A stretch of 23,452 nt of DNA from CAYWGR01 sp964458015 (GCA_964458015.1 CAYWGR010000084.1:1-23452), one strand, 5' to 3'. Shown: positions 7,867-16,010, counted from the stretch's first letter. Numbers and translations: made by a program. Notes: generated from the sequence alone by a model not told the origin.

Positions 7867-8397
7867 ATGGCAATCTCGGACAACGACACCAAGGAATTCG
7901 TCGCACTTTTAACCCGCGACTCGCGGCGGATCTATTCGTTTATCCGCACCTTGGTGCCTCATCAGGCGGATGCCGAGGATTTGTTCCAGGAAGTCAGCAC
8001 CACACTTTGGGAAAAATACGCCACGTATCGCAAGGGGAGCGATTTCCGCGCCTGGGCCTTCCAAATCGCACACTACAAAGTGCTCAATTATCGCCAGCGT
8101 CGGCTACATTATCCGCAACTCTTTGCCGACGAGATGATCGAGCGATTGGCCGGTGATCGGTTGGCGTTGGACGACTCGCTCGATACCCGGTCGCGCGAAT
8201 TGGCCGATTGCTATCAGAAACTCAGCCCGCCGGATCGCGAGATGGTCGATTTGCGCTACGCCGAGGGCTCGACAATCCAGGCCGTGGCGGCCAAGATCGG
8301 CCGCTCGGTCGATTTTGTCTACAAAGCCCTGCGGCGTATTCATGGCGCACTCTACCGCTGTCTTGATGAAGCGACGGAAGCGGAGGATCGTCGATGA
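7867..8397 (+). CDS. ECF-type RNA polymerase sigma factor, Rhodopirellula/Verrucomicrobium family
   Basis: A protein of 176 aa. Region 2 (about residues 10-80) contains IRTLVPHQADAEDLFQEVS and FRAWAFQIAHYKVLNYRQRR, matching the core-binding and -10-recognition segments. Region 4 (about 115-168) has LSPPDREMVDLRYAEGSTIQ and a helix-turn-helix ending in VYKALRRIHGALYRCL. Region 3 is missing, as in all ECF factors. GGAAGGTG lies 5 nt before the ATG. The stop overlaps the start of the FecR gene (ATGA), so the two are translationally coupled and are almost certainly a sigma/regulator pair. The upstream 170-nt gap separates it from the divergent glycosyltransferase; I found no convincing promoter there. 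Its targets are probably the downstream surface genes; this is inference from position. Confidence 0.93.
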   Translation: MAISDNDTKEFVALLTRDSRRIYSFIRTLVPHQADAEDLFQEVSTTLWEKYATYRKGSDFRAWAFQIAHYKVLNYRQRRLHYPQLFADEMIERLAGDRLALDDSLDTRSRELADCYQKLSPPDREMVDLRYAEGSTIQAVAAKIGRSVDFVYKALRRIHGALYRCLDEATEAEDRR

Positions 8398-10121
8398 ACA
8401 CGCAACCGCTCCAATTCGAGGAACTGACCGATCTGGTTTGGGCATTGGCTAACGCCCAACTCGATGATGCCGGCGCTTTGCGTCTCGAAGAACTGCTCAA
8501 CGCCGGCCCCGACTACCGCCGGGTCTACATCCAATTGATGGACCAGTTTGCCTTGCTCGAATGGGAACGCAGCGGTGAGAAATCAACCGGCGACGGAGAG
8601 TCCGTGACATGCAAAGCAGAGCCAGAAGAAGTGGCCGACATTCCGTGGTGCGAGGCCGATAAAGCAAACCGGAAATCGGAAATTCCAGCGACTTTCCCCA
8701 CAATCACCCTCGACACGAACTCGCCCCTAGACGTTCTATCCTTGCCCTTCTACGTCTCGCATCCATGCATGTTCTCCAATCTCTTCGCCATTTTGGTCGT
8801 GGGGCTTGGCACATTGGGCGCATGGTTCTACCAGATCGACATCCCGCAACCTATTGCCCATGTCGAGCGGCCGCGCGTCGCACCGCTCACGCCGTCCTCG
8901 GCCGATAGGCTTGAGTTCGTGGGCCATATCACCGGCATGTTGGATGTAAAGTGGTCCGACAACCAAACGGCCACAGTCAACGGGGCCAACGTTCCTTTAA
9001 GACGCCACTACGCCTTAGCTTCCGGCCTGATGGAAATTACCTACGATACTGGTGCAAAAGTTATCCTCCAAGGCCCTTGCACCTACCAAGTGGAATCTCG
9101 CAACGGAGGATTCTTGTCGGTCGGCAAGTTGACGGCGAAGCTCGAGAAGAAGCCGTCAGCGGTCAGCGGTCAGCGGTCAAGAAAAGTGGCTAGTGGCCAG
9201 TGGCTAGTGGCCGGTGAATCGGGTGCTAAATCCCGAAATCCCGAAATCTCCAAATCCCAAATTTCTAATCCCCAATCCCTAATCCCTAATCCCTCTCCTT
9301 CCCTTGTCCCTACGTTTGCGGTGCGAACGCCTTCGGCCGTCGTCACCGATCTGGGCACCGAGTTCGGCGTCGAGGTGGATCAAAAAGGCGCAACGACTTC
9401 GCATGTTTTCCGCGGATCGGTCGAAGTGCGGCTGATTGCCGCAAACGGGAAAATGGAAGAAAACGGCCAAATCCTGCGGGCCGACGAATCCGCCTTGGTC
9501 GATGCCGAGAAACGGACGATTTCAACGATCCGGGATACGAAGATTCTGAGCGAATTTGTTCGCAAGATGCCTCAGCGCGTGCCTATCCAGGTGTTCAACA
9601 CCGGCAAGGGCTTGCAAGAAGGAGAACCCGATCTTCATTGGGAAATCATTCGCGCGAGCAACGATCCCAAATTCAAGCCGCGGCAGGCGGTTGTGGCCAG
9701 CGTGCCCGAGGGCTGCTGGGGACCGAACGAACCATCGCGGTCGCAATGGATTTCCACCGAAGGCAAGCTTCCTCTGGCCTTCGGAGGCATCTACACGTTC
9801 CGCACGACATTCGATCTAGCAGGTAGATCGCCGAAGACGGCCGTCTTGCGCGGCTGGTTTTTGGTGGATGATTGCATGCAATCCATGCGGATCAACGGCC
9901 GCGAAGTTTCGCTCAAGGAAACCGGCTGCGGCCCAGTGCCTTACAGTTTGTATCGTCGTTTCACGATCGATCAGGGATTCGTCGAAGGGGTCAACATCCT
10001 GGAGATTGAGGTGAACAACAGCGTGGCGGATGACAAAACAAAGCCGAACCCCATGGGGCTCCGCATCGAATTAAGCGGATACGCGAATCAATTGGAGGAA
10101 GGCTCGGAGGGAGGCAGCTAG
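8394..10121 (+). CDS. FecR-domain transmembrane regulator with C-terminal ectodomain shared with the next gene
   Basis: A protein of 575 aa, presumed to control the overlapping sigma factor. The cytoplasmic N-terminus (1-120) is helical with LTDLVWALANAQLDD and DYRRVYIQLMDQFALLEW. One membrane segment lies at about 126-148. The FecR domain (about 172-350) contains FVGHITGMLDVKW, LASGLMEITYDTGAKVILQGP and RTPSAVVTDLGTEFGVEVD. It is interrupted at about 254-305 by a low-complexity stretch translated from heptamer repeats, yet the frame stays open. The C-terminal domain (about 400-563) begins VFNTGKG and ends in VNN...NPMGLRIELSG. It shares its key positions with the second half of the neighbouring PEP-CTERM protein. 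In Gram-negative Fec systems FecR passes an outer-membrane signal to the sigma factor; no FecA-like receptor is seen here. The start overlaps the sigma gene stop by 4 nt. Confidence 0.88.
   Translation: MNTQPLQFEELTDLVWALANAQLDDAGALRLEELLNAGPDYRRVYIQLMDQFALLEWERSGEKSTGDGESVTCKAEPEEVADIPWCEADKANRKSEIPATFPTITLDTNSPLDVLSLPFYVSHPCMFSNLFAILVVGLGTLGAWFYQIDIPQPIAHVERPRVAPLTPSSADRLEFVGHITGMLDVKWSDNQTATVNGANVPLRRHYALASGLMEITYDTGAKVILQGPCTYQVESRNGGFLSVGKLTAKLEKKPSAVSGQRSRKVASGQWLVAGESGAKSRNPEISKSQISNPQSLIPNPSPSLVPTFAVRTPSAVVTDLGTEFGVEVDQKGATTSHVFRGSVEVRLIAANGKMEENGQILRADESALVDAEKRTISTIRDTKILSEFVRKMPQRVPIQVFNTGKGLQEGEPDLHWEIIRASNDPKFKPRQAVVASVPEGCWGPNEPSRSQWISTEGKLPLAFGGIYTFRTTFDLAGRSPKTAVLRGWFLVDDCMQSMRINGREVSLKETGCGPVPYSLYRRFTIDQGFVEGVNILEIEVNNSVADDKTKPNPMGLRIELSGYANQLEEGSEGGS
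9154..9293 (+). repeat. Cluster of heptamer arrays inside the FecR gene
   Basis: Three kinds of heptamer follow one another: CGTCAGC and GGTCAGC units (9154-9181), AGTGGCT/AGTGGCC alternating (9185-9212), and TAATCCC/CAATCCC (9266-9293). Degenerate AAATCCC-like units lie between the last two. They add about 50 residues between two halves of the FecR domain. Related arrays lie at 2660-2687 and 5474-5558. Confidence 0.85.
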
Positions 10122-10189
10122 CTGGTCGGTCGGCTCGATGTCTCGGGCAATAAACCAAGCCGGCCGTGTTCATTTTTTCTTTTTCACTT

Positions 10190-10196
10190 GGAGGTG
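10190..10196 (+). promoter_or_regulatory. Ribosome binding site of the PEP-CTERM gene
   Basis: GGAGGTG ends 4 nt before the ATG at 10201. It selects this start, which also gives a clean signal peptide, over the in-frame ATG at 10138. Confidence 0.75.
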
Positions 10197-10200
10197 CTGC

Positions 10201-11430
10201 ATGTCAGCGAAATGGAAAGTTACAGTATTCGGCGGAATCGTCTCGGCGATTTCGCTTATCCTCCTGGCGCCGGTGGCGCAGGCAGGAACGTTTACGACCG
10301 GTACTTTTACCGGCGATTCCGACAGTCCGGTGAATGCCTACGGCCTCTTCACCAACTACACCCATGCCATCGACATCTACGGGGCCAATGCCACAAGTTC
10401 GATCAACGGCATCACGTTCACAAGCAGCGGTACGTCAGTTCTGCCGCCAAGCGGAACAAACTATTCCACCACGGGTTTTGCCCTTGGTTACCCCAGTAAT
10501 ACAAATACCGGAGGAATTACCACCGGTGGTATGTATAACATCCTCAGTGATTTTGCTTTCGGTGCGTCGGATAACGGCTCTTCGACCGTAACCTTGACGG
10601 GGCTTAGCGCCAACAAGACTTATTTCACTAACTTCTATGTTGCGGGATGGGGCGGTCCCTTAATCGACGTCAGCACCAGCAAGGGTGATATCCTGACGGG
10701 TTGGAATCGTGGCACAGACTCCGGCGGCGCTTATTTGCAGTACCAATTCACGACAGGCGCCAGCGAAACTTCGCTAAAATTTACGTTCACTCCCCAGAAC
10801 GCGGGAAATACATTGCACTTCTACGGTTTCAGCAACGAAGTCGTCACGGAGACCGGCCTTTACAACACCGGCAACAACAGCTCGCACAAGACACTTGCCA
10901 GCGGAGCGGTGGATACGCACTGGACGGTCAGCAAGGACGGCGGAACGGCCACTGAGGCCTATGCCGTCACCTCGGCAACCGCGGGTTTCCCCACGGGGGC
11001 CTGGATGGGCGATGATACCGCCTCGACGTGGATCAACTCTTCCGGCACGAGCGTGAATGCCGATCCTGGCAACTATACCTATACCACAACATTCGATCTA
11101 ACCGACGTGAACTCGTCGAGTTGGAAGCTGACCGGCAAATTCCTCACCGATGACAGTTTCAATGGCCTCTATTTGAATGGCGTTAAGATCGATTCAGTCA
11201 CCGGCGGCGGTTTTGCGTCCTGGGCCTCGTTCAGCCTGACCTCGGGCTTCCAGACGGGAACGAACACACTGTCCTTCGTTGTCAACAACGGCGGCGCAGC
11301 GGCCAACCCCACCGGGCTTCGCGTGGAGTTCACGGGCGGTTCCTTGATCCCTGAACCGAGTACGATTGCTTTGTTGACCACAGGCCTTTTCGGCCTGATT
11401 TGCTACGCTTGGCGAAAGCGGAGAGGTTGA
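10201..11430 (+). CDS. PEP-CTERM sorting-domain surface protein
   Basis: A protein of 409 aa. A signal peptide (MSAKWKVTVFGGIVSAIS, hydrophobic core, cleavage near AQAG) is followed by a Ser/Thr/Gly/Asn-rich N-terminal domain (about 30-215). A second domain (about 218-379) comes next. The protein ends with a textbook PEP-CTERM signal (384-409): PEPST, a hydrophobic segment, then WRKRRG. Such signals are recognised by exosortase, which removes the tail during export to the surface or matrix; no exosortase gene is in the window. Residues 218-379 (LYNTG, DTHW, STWINSS, YTTTFDLT, FLTDDSFN, FVVNN, NPTGLRVEF) match the C-terminal domain of the preceding FecR protein. The gene follows FecR by 79 nt and is probably in its regulon. 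Low cysteine and high Thr/Ser content agree with an extracellular matrix protein. Confidence 0.88.
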   Translation: MSAKWKVTVFGGIVSAISLILLAPVAQAGTFTTGTFTGDSDSPVNAYGLFTNYTHAIDIYGANATSSINGITFTSSGTSVLPPSGTNYSTTGFALGYPSNTNTGGITTGGMYNILSDFAFGASDNGSSTVTLTGLSANKTYFTNFYVAGWGGPLIDVSTSKGDILTGWNRGTDSGGAYLQYQFTTGASETSLKFTFTPQNAGNTLHFYGFSNEVVTETGLYNTGNNSSHKTLASGAVDTHWTVSKDGGTATEAYAVTSATAGFPTGAWMGDDTASTWINSSGTSVNADPGNYTYTTTFDLTDVNSSSWKLTGKFLTDDSFNGLYLNGVKIDSVTGGGFASWASFSLTSGFQTGTNTLSFVVNNGGAAANPTGLRVEFTGGSLIPEPSTIALLTTGLFGLICYAWRKRRG

Positions 11431-11468
11431 TTTTGTAGTTCCAGCAAGTTGGAGCTACCGAAACCACA

Positions 11469-11560
11469 TAGGGCGGGTCGAGCGAAGCGATGCCCCGCCC
11501 TGTAAGGCATATTGTATCGTCGGCGGGCCATCGCTGGGCTCGACCCGCCCTACTTTTTTT
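11469..11560 (+). terminator. 31-nt inverted repeat followed by a T tract
   Basis: The left arm 11469-11499 (TAGGGCGGGTCGAGCGAAGC...) and right arm 11522-11552 pair at about 28 of 31 positions, with a 22-nt loop, and run into CTTTTTTT at 11553-11560. The arms belong to a dispersed repeat family (solo arm at 1557-1587). The structure could end transcription of the PEP-CTERM gene. It stops only 9 nt before the preferred lipoprotein start. Confidence 0.6.
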
Positions 11561-11568
11561 CACACATC

Positions 11569-12036
11569 ATGATTGACAGAATTGGGAATATGTTCGGACT
11601 TCGTACCGTATGCTGGGCTTGTGCAACCATCGGCGTCCTACCGCTTTTGGTCGGCTGCGGCAGCGATCCCCATCGCATCGTTCCGGTGCGCGGCAAGGTC
11701 GCCTACCGTGACGGCTCGCCGATCAAGGCCGATCGCATTGTCGTCCGATTCGTTCCGCAAAGCTCGGCGGGCACGAAGGAGACGTTAGCGGCCGCCACGG
11801 GCGAAGTGAACGTGGCCGATGGCAGTTTCTCGGGGGTAACGACGCAGAAATATCTCGATGGTGCGATCGTCGGTGAAAAAAAGGTTTTAGTGCAAGCCTT
11901 CAAAAAAGGAAAAGTCGCCGGCTTAGACCTTCCCGACCGCGCTGTGCCGGACAAATACAGCAAGGTGGAAACAACGCCCTTGACGGTCAACGTAGCGCGC
12001 AGCGGAGAATCCTTCGAATTATTGATCGATAAATAA
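11569..12036 (+). CDS. Small lipoprotein with carboxypeptidase-regulatory-like (Ig-like) fold
   Basis: A protein of 155 aa. A signal sequence ending in LPLLVGC gives a good lipobox with the lipidated Cys near residue 30. The mature part starts with HRIVPVRGKVAYRDGSPI and later has ATGEVNVADGSFSG and GAIVGEKKVLVQAF. This is the pattern of the small planctomycete lipoproteins with a carboxypeptidase-regulatory/transthyretin-like domain, which commonly sit next to DUF1559 genes. The function is unknown; binding or scaffolding at the envelope is plausible. The start is uncertain: ATG at 11569 or 11590 would both leave a signal peptide. A longer frame from 11512 would run through the inverted repeat and is unlikely. 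The DUF1559 gene begins 34 nt downstream. Confidence 0.75.
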   Translation: MIDRIGNMFGLRTVCWACATIGVLPLLVGCGSDPHRIVPVRGKVAYRDGSPIKADRIVVRFVPQSSAGTKETLAAATGEVNVADGSFSGVTTQKYLDGAIVGEKKVLVQAFKKGKVAGLDLPDRAVPDKYSKVETTPLTVNVARSGESFELLIDK

Positions 12037-12070
12037 CGTTACCCCAGCCACGTGAAAGAGCGGGTGTAAG

Positions 12071-13153
12071 ATGCAAAAGCAATCGCCGAAAATTCACCGA
12101 CGGAAATTCGCCGGGTTCACTTTAGTGGAACTCTTGGTCGTCATTACGATCATCGGCATCCTCATTTCGCTTTTGCTGCCGGCGGTGCAGGCGGCGCGCG
12201 AAGCGGCACGACGCCTGCAATGCAGCAACAACATTCGGCAATGCGGCTTGGCACTGATGAACTACGAATCGCAATGGCGGTTCTTTCCGCCGAGTTCCTA
12301 TTATAAAAGCACCTCGCCGGATTCCGACCGCGAACACTGGGCCAACTGGGTCATCGTTACGCTGCCCTTCATGGAACAGCAAGCGTTGCACGATTCGTTC
12401 GACCTGACATTGCCTATCAGCAATGCGGCCAATCGAGCGGCTCGCGGCGTGTCTCTTTCGACGATGCTGTGCCCCAGCGATCCCAATAATCGCGCAACTT
12501 ATTCAAGCGTCGATTCCACCGAAGGCGATAACTGGGCACGCGGCAACTACGGAGCCAACGGCTCCTTGGGCTTCTACCACACCGGCTACGCCGCGGGCAC
12601 TTCATCGCCGTTATGGAGCAGCAACTGGACCCGCGGCATCATGGGCGCGAATGTTTCCCTCAGCGTTGCACAAATCCGCGACGGCACGAGCAACACCATT
12701 CTTCTGGGTGAATTGCGCGCCGGCATATCGACCAATGACCGCCGCGGCGCTTGGGCCCTTTCCGGCCCTGGCTCCAGCAGTCTGTGGGGACACGCTTCCG
12801 ACGATTGCCCTCGTCCAAACGCGTCGGAAATTGGTTCCGACAACCTCCTCGATTGCGACGCCATCGCCGCGTCGGCGGGCGGAGTTGAATCGTTGGCAAG
12901 TCAGGGCATGGGCTGTTGCACCGGCGCGTCCAATACACAAGGAGGCCTTCGCAGTACGCATACCGGCGGTGTCACCATCTGCCTGGCCGACGGCAGCGTC
13001 CGATTTATCAACGACATGATCGAGACGACCGTGTCGCCTTGGTACTGGCAAGATTCTTTGACCACTTTCAGCACCAATCCTGATAATTTCAAAGTCTGGC
13101 AGCGTCTGAACGCTTCTTGCGATGGCCTGCCGGTAGACGGCAGCAAGTTCTGA
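12071..13153 (+). CDS. DUF1559 protein with prepilin-type N-terminal methylation signal
   Basis: A protein of 360 aa. The N-terminus carries a type IV pilin/pseudopilin signal: KFAG followed by FTLVELLVVITIIGIL, with the conserved Glu at +5 after the G/F cleavage site. Then comes the family's usual PAVQAAREAARRLQCSNN. The body is the DUF1559 domain, with CPSDPNNRA, GTSNTILLGE and the C-terminal HTGGVTICLADGSVRFINDMI. This family is massively expanded in planctomycetes and its members are thought to form or decorate pseudopilus-like or extracellular structures; individual roles are not known. Processing needs a prepilin peptidase, which is not encoded here. It probably forms a unit with the preceding lipoprotein gene. 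The start at 12071 gives the short basic leader expected. Confidence 0.92.
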   Translation: MQKQSPKIHRRKFAGFTLVELLVVITIIGILISLLLPAVQAAREAARRLQCSNNIRQCGLALMNYESQWRFFPPSSYYKSTSPDSDREHWANWVIVTLPFMEQQALHDSFDLTLPISNAANRAARGVSLSTMLCPSDPNNRATYSSVDSTEGDNWARGNYGANGSLGFYHTGYAAGTSSPLWSSNWTRGIMGANVSLSVAQIRDGTSNTILLGELRAGISTNDRRGAWALSGPGSSSLWGHASDDCPRPNASEIGSDNLLDCDAIAASAGGVESLASQGMGCCTGASNTQGGLRSTHTGGVTICLADGSVRFINDMIETTVSPWYWQDSLTTFSTNPDNFKVWQRLNASCDGLPVDGSKF

Positions 13154-13297
13154 TTCATCTCGCTTTTCCACCCACCTTGCCTCATATTCCGTCAGACAGA
13201 CGATTGACATTCCCGCCCCCTGAAGAAAGTCGGCCGTGTACCGTTGCACTGTCGGCCCACCACCCGCATAATCATATCTGCGAAAGGAACAACAACT

Positions 13298-15922
13298 ATG
13301 CGGCATACGCATCCACTCGCAATTTGTTTCGCCGTATTGGCTTTCTCTTCTTTATTTTCGATCGGATATGCCGCGGCGGCGGAACTTTGGGACGTACAAA
13401 GTGACACGTGGGTCGCTTCAGACACCCTGGGCCGTCGTTTGCCGACGGCGAAAGAAGTCGGACCGCCGCGAGCCGGAAAAACGCTCGGAATTTTCTACTT
13501 TCTTTGGCTCGGCGAATCGGGCGATGAAGGGCCGTTCGACATCTCCAAAATCCTGGCCGCGGATCCCAAGGCCATCCATAATCCCAACAGCTCGCTCTGG
13601 GGACCGCTTTATGCACCGCACCACTGGGGCGAATCGATCTTCGGACACTACCGCTCGAACGACGAGAGCATCTTGCGCAAACATGCACAAATGCTGAACG
13701 ACGCCGGCGTTGATTTCGTCGTCTTCGATGTAACGAACCAACTGACCTATCCGCGCAGTTGGCAAGCGCTGTGCCGCGTGTTCGATCAAGTCCGCCGTGA
13801 GGGCAACCGCGCTCCGCAAATCGTCTTTCTTTGTCCTTTTTGGGAACCGCGGCAAGTGGTGTACAAGCTTTGGGATCAGCTCTATGGCCGTGATCTCTAT
13901 CTCGATCTTTGGTTCCGTTGGGAAGGCAAGCCGCTGATTCTGGCCGATCCCGCGCTGCTGCACGAACGGCGCGGCACGGACAGCGGCAAGCTGGCGGCGG
14001 CCGAACTGTCGCCCGGTCATACCTTAGGGCAAACCTTTACGACCGACCGACCGTTGGATCACGTCGATGCACATTTGGCGACATATTGTCGAACAACTTT
14101 GTCGGCCACCCTCGTGCTTTATGAAAATGGCCCTCAAGGAAAGAAGTTGGCATCTCAGCGTTTTGAAAAAGTGGTCGACAACGGTTGGCATACGTTGAAA
14201 CCGGATGGCGTTCTTCAGCCGGGAACCTATTACCTGGAGCTTGCGGAGCCTTCGGAAACCATCGCCTGGTGGAGCTTGGAACAGGATCTATTCGGCGGCG
14301 GGTTGGCGTATGCCGACGGAGCGGTCGTCGAGGGCGATCGGGCGATTCGCACCGTGTTTGCCGACGGTTCGGCAAATGATCTGTTTTCGTCGTATGGCCG
14401 TGACGAGGACCGGACCGCGGTCGAACTGTTGCCGAATCATACATTGGGCCAAACCTTCACGACGGAGGAACCGTTGGAGCATATTCTGGTTCATTTGCCG
14501 ACGTACTATACGACCGACTCGTCTGCCACCCTTGCACTTTATCAAGACGGACCGAAGGGTAAGCAATTGGCGTCTTGTCGTCTCGAAAAAATCGTCGATA
14601 ACTCATGGCAGACGTTGAAACCCACCGCTGTCTTGCCTGCCGGAACGTATTATGTGGAGCTATCGAGCCCGCAAGGAAAAATCGCGTGGTATAGCTTTGC
14701 CAAAGACCGTTTTCCCGGCGGAACGGCGTACAGCGACGGCGCACCGACAACGGGCGATCGAGCTTTTTTGTTTTATCTCCAATCGAGGCGTGAACAGCAG
14801 ATCAAGCAGTTCTTCACGTTCCGCAAACCGCAGCCTGATTATTTCCAAGGCCCGACCGGCCCGAATCAATGGGGATGGCTCGAAGTCTATCCGCAACATG
14901 CCTTCTACAAAACACCGGGCGTGGCTGAACAAGTGACCGTCGGCATTGCCCAAAACGCGGTCGAAGGCAAGCTCAGCGTCTTTAGCACGCCTGGCTCTTA
15001 CGGACGAAGTTACCACGACGGCAAGCCGCCGGAACCGGGCCAAGAAGACACGACGGGCCGCAATTTCATCGAACAATGGAACCATGCTTTGAAGATCGAT
15101 CCGGCCGTGGTGTTCGTCACCGGCTGGAACGAGTGGTTCGCCTCGCGTTTACCGGCTGCCTTTCCGATGTACAAGGTCGGTCCGGTAGGTTTCTGCGACG
15201 AATTTTCGCAGGAAGGCAGCCGCGACATCGAGCCGATGAAAGGCGGGCACGGCGACAATTATTATTACCAGTTGATTTCCTACGTCCGTCGGTACAAAGG
15301 CGCAAGACCGCTCCCGGCGGTCGAACCGCGTCCTATCGCGATCGACGGCCAGTTCAATGATTGGAAAAACGCGCAGCCCGAATACCGCGATACGATCGGC
15401 GACCCGGTCCACCGTGATCATCCGGGCTGGGGCAAACAACTGCACTATGCCAACCAGACCGGACGGAACGACATCGTCGCCGCGAAGGTCAGCTACGACG
15501 ATCAGAACGTCTATTTTTATGTTCACACGCGCGAAAAGCTCACTCCTTCGACCGATCCGAACTGGATGCTGCTGTTTCTCGATGTGGACAACAATCCACA
15601 AACCGGCTGGCTAGGCTACGACGTGGTCATCAATCGCAAGGTTGCCGGTCCCGAGGAAACCTCGCTGCAACGCAACATTGGCGGCAAGTACGAGTGGGGC
15701 TCGCCCGTGTCGATCCGCTATCGCACGGCAGGCAACGACCTGGAGTTGGCCGTCCCCCGCGCGCTACTGGGAATCCAATCTCTCCCGGCCATCCTTGATT
15801 TCAAATGGGCCGACAACATCCAAGAAACCGGCGATTGGGCCGATTTCACCATCAACGGCGATGCCGCGCCGAATGATCGGTTCAACTATCGGAGTAAGCT
15901 CGGCAGTTCCAAGCTTAATTGA
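13298..15922 (+). CDS. Secreted GH99/GH71-like protein with duplicated inserted module and CBM9-like C-terminus
   Basis: A protein of 874 aa with a signal peptide (MRHTHPLAICFAVLAF...AAAAE). The start at 13298 is set by AAAGGAAC just upstream and by the signal peptide. The N-terminal part resembles GH99/GH71-like hydrolases and WbsX-type proteins (YFLWLGE, APHHWGES, YRSNDESILRKHAQMLNDAG, FVVFDVTN). The second part of that domain holds FVTGWNEWFAS at about 607-616. Between these halves lie two copies of a module of about 120 aa (about 234-354 and 374-494), offset by 140 residues and similar throughout (HTLGQTFTT, SATLxLY, VDNxWxTLKP, PGTYYLEL/AGTYYVEL). The last part (about 679-874, PIAIDGQFNDW, NVYFYVHTRE, LFLDVDNNPQTGW) is CBM9-like. 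Its likely role is binding or cleaving an external polysaccharide; the glycan cannot be read from the sequence. Confidence 0.75.
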   Translation: MRHTHPLAICFAVLAFSSLFSIGYAAAAELWDVQSDTWVASDTLGRRLPTAKEVGPPRAGKTLGIFYFLWLGESGDEGPFDISKILAADPKAIHNPNSSLWGPLYAPHHWGESIFGHYRSNDESILRKHAQMLNDAGVDFVVFDVTNQLTYPRSWQALCRVFDQVRREGNRAPQIVFLCPFWEPRQVVYKLWDQLYGRDLYLDLWFRWEGKPLILADPALLHERRGTDSGKLAAAELSPGHTLGQTFTTDRPLDHVDAHLATYCRTTLSATLVLYENGPQGKKLASQRFEKVVDNGWHTLKPDGVLQPGTYYLELAEPSETIAWWSLEQDLFGGGLAYADGAVVEGDRAIRTVFADGSANDLFSSYGRDEDRTAVELLPNHTLGQTFTTEEPLEHILVHLPTYYTTDSSATLALYQDGPKGKQLASCRLEKIVDNSWQTLKPTAVLPAGTYYVELSSPQGKIAWYSFAKDRFPGGTAYSDGAPTTGDRAFLFYLQSRREQQIKQFFTFRKPQPDYFQGPTGPNQWGWLEVYPQHAFYKTPGVAEQVTVGIAQNAVEGKLSVFSTPGSYGRSYHDGKPPEPGQEDTTGRNFIEQWNHALKIDPAVVFVTGWNEWFASRLPAAFPMYKVGPVGFCDEFSQEGSRDIEPMKGGHGDNYYYQLISYVRRYKGARPLPAVEPRPIAIDGQFNDWKNAQPEYRDTIGDPVHRDHPGWGKQLHYANQTGRNDIVAAKVSYDDQNVYFYVHTREKLTPSTDPNWMLLFLDVDNNPQTGWLGYDVVINRKVAGPEETSLQRNIGGKYEWGSPVSIRYRTAGNDLELAVPRALLGIQSLPAILDFKWADNIQETGDWADFTINGDAAPNDRFNYRSKLGSSKLN
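13997..14780 (+). repeat. Tandem duplication of a module of about 120 aa within the GH99-like gene
   Basis: Unit 1 at 13997-14359 and unit 2 at 14417-14780 encode clearly homologous modules (offset 420 nt). Both begin A(A/V)EL, then HTLGQTFTT, and end near GDRA. The jelly-roll-like pattern suggests an accessory binding module. It splits the catalytic-type domain into two halves. Confidence 0.8.
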
Positions 15923-15938
15923 TGTTTGCTTGGATAAT

Positions 15939-16010
15939 GAACCGGCCAGTCAACTTGTATGGCCCAAGTTTTCGGCCTCGGTTCATGAACAATGCAGGGC
16001 ACAATAAAAA
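15939..16010 (+). repeat. Dispersed repeat of about 70 nt, copy 1
   Basis: A hairpin part (ATGAACCG 15937-15944 with CGGTTCAT 15979-15986, and an inner AACTTG/CAAGTT pair) is followed by a conserved AATGCAGG module and CAATAA. The last 32 nt (15979-16010) match 20770-20801 at 27 positions. It starts 14 nt after the GH99-like stop codon, so it may also act as an RNA 3' end; there is no T tract. Confidence 0.6.

Noticed and set aside
13204..13232. Perfect TTGACA upstream of the GH99-like gene
   Set aside because: No -10-like hexamer at 16-18 nt spacing (AAAGTC at 17 nt).
12611..13312. Minus-strand frame of 233 codons across the DUF1559 gene
   Set aside because: It is antisense to a clear DUF1559 protein and has no recognisable domain.
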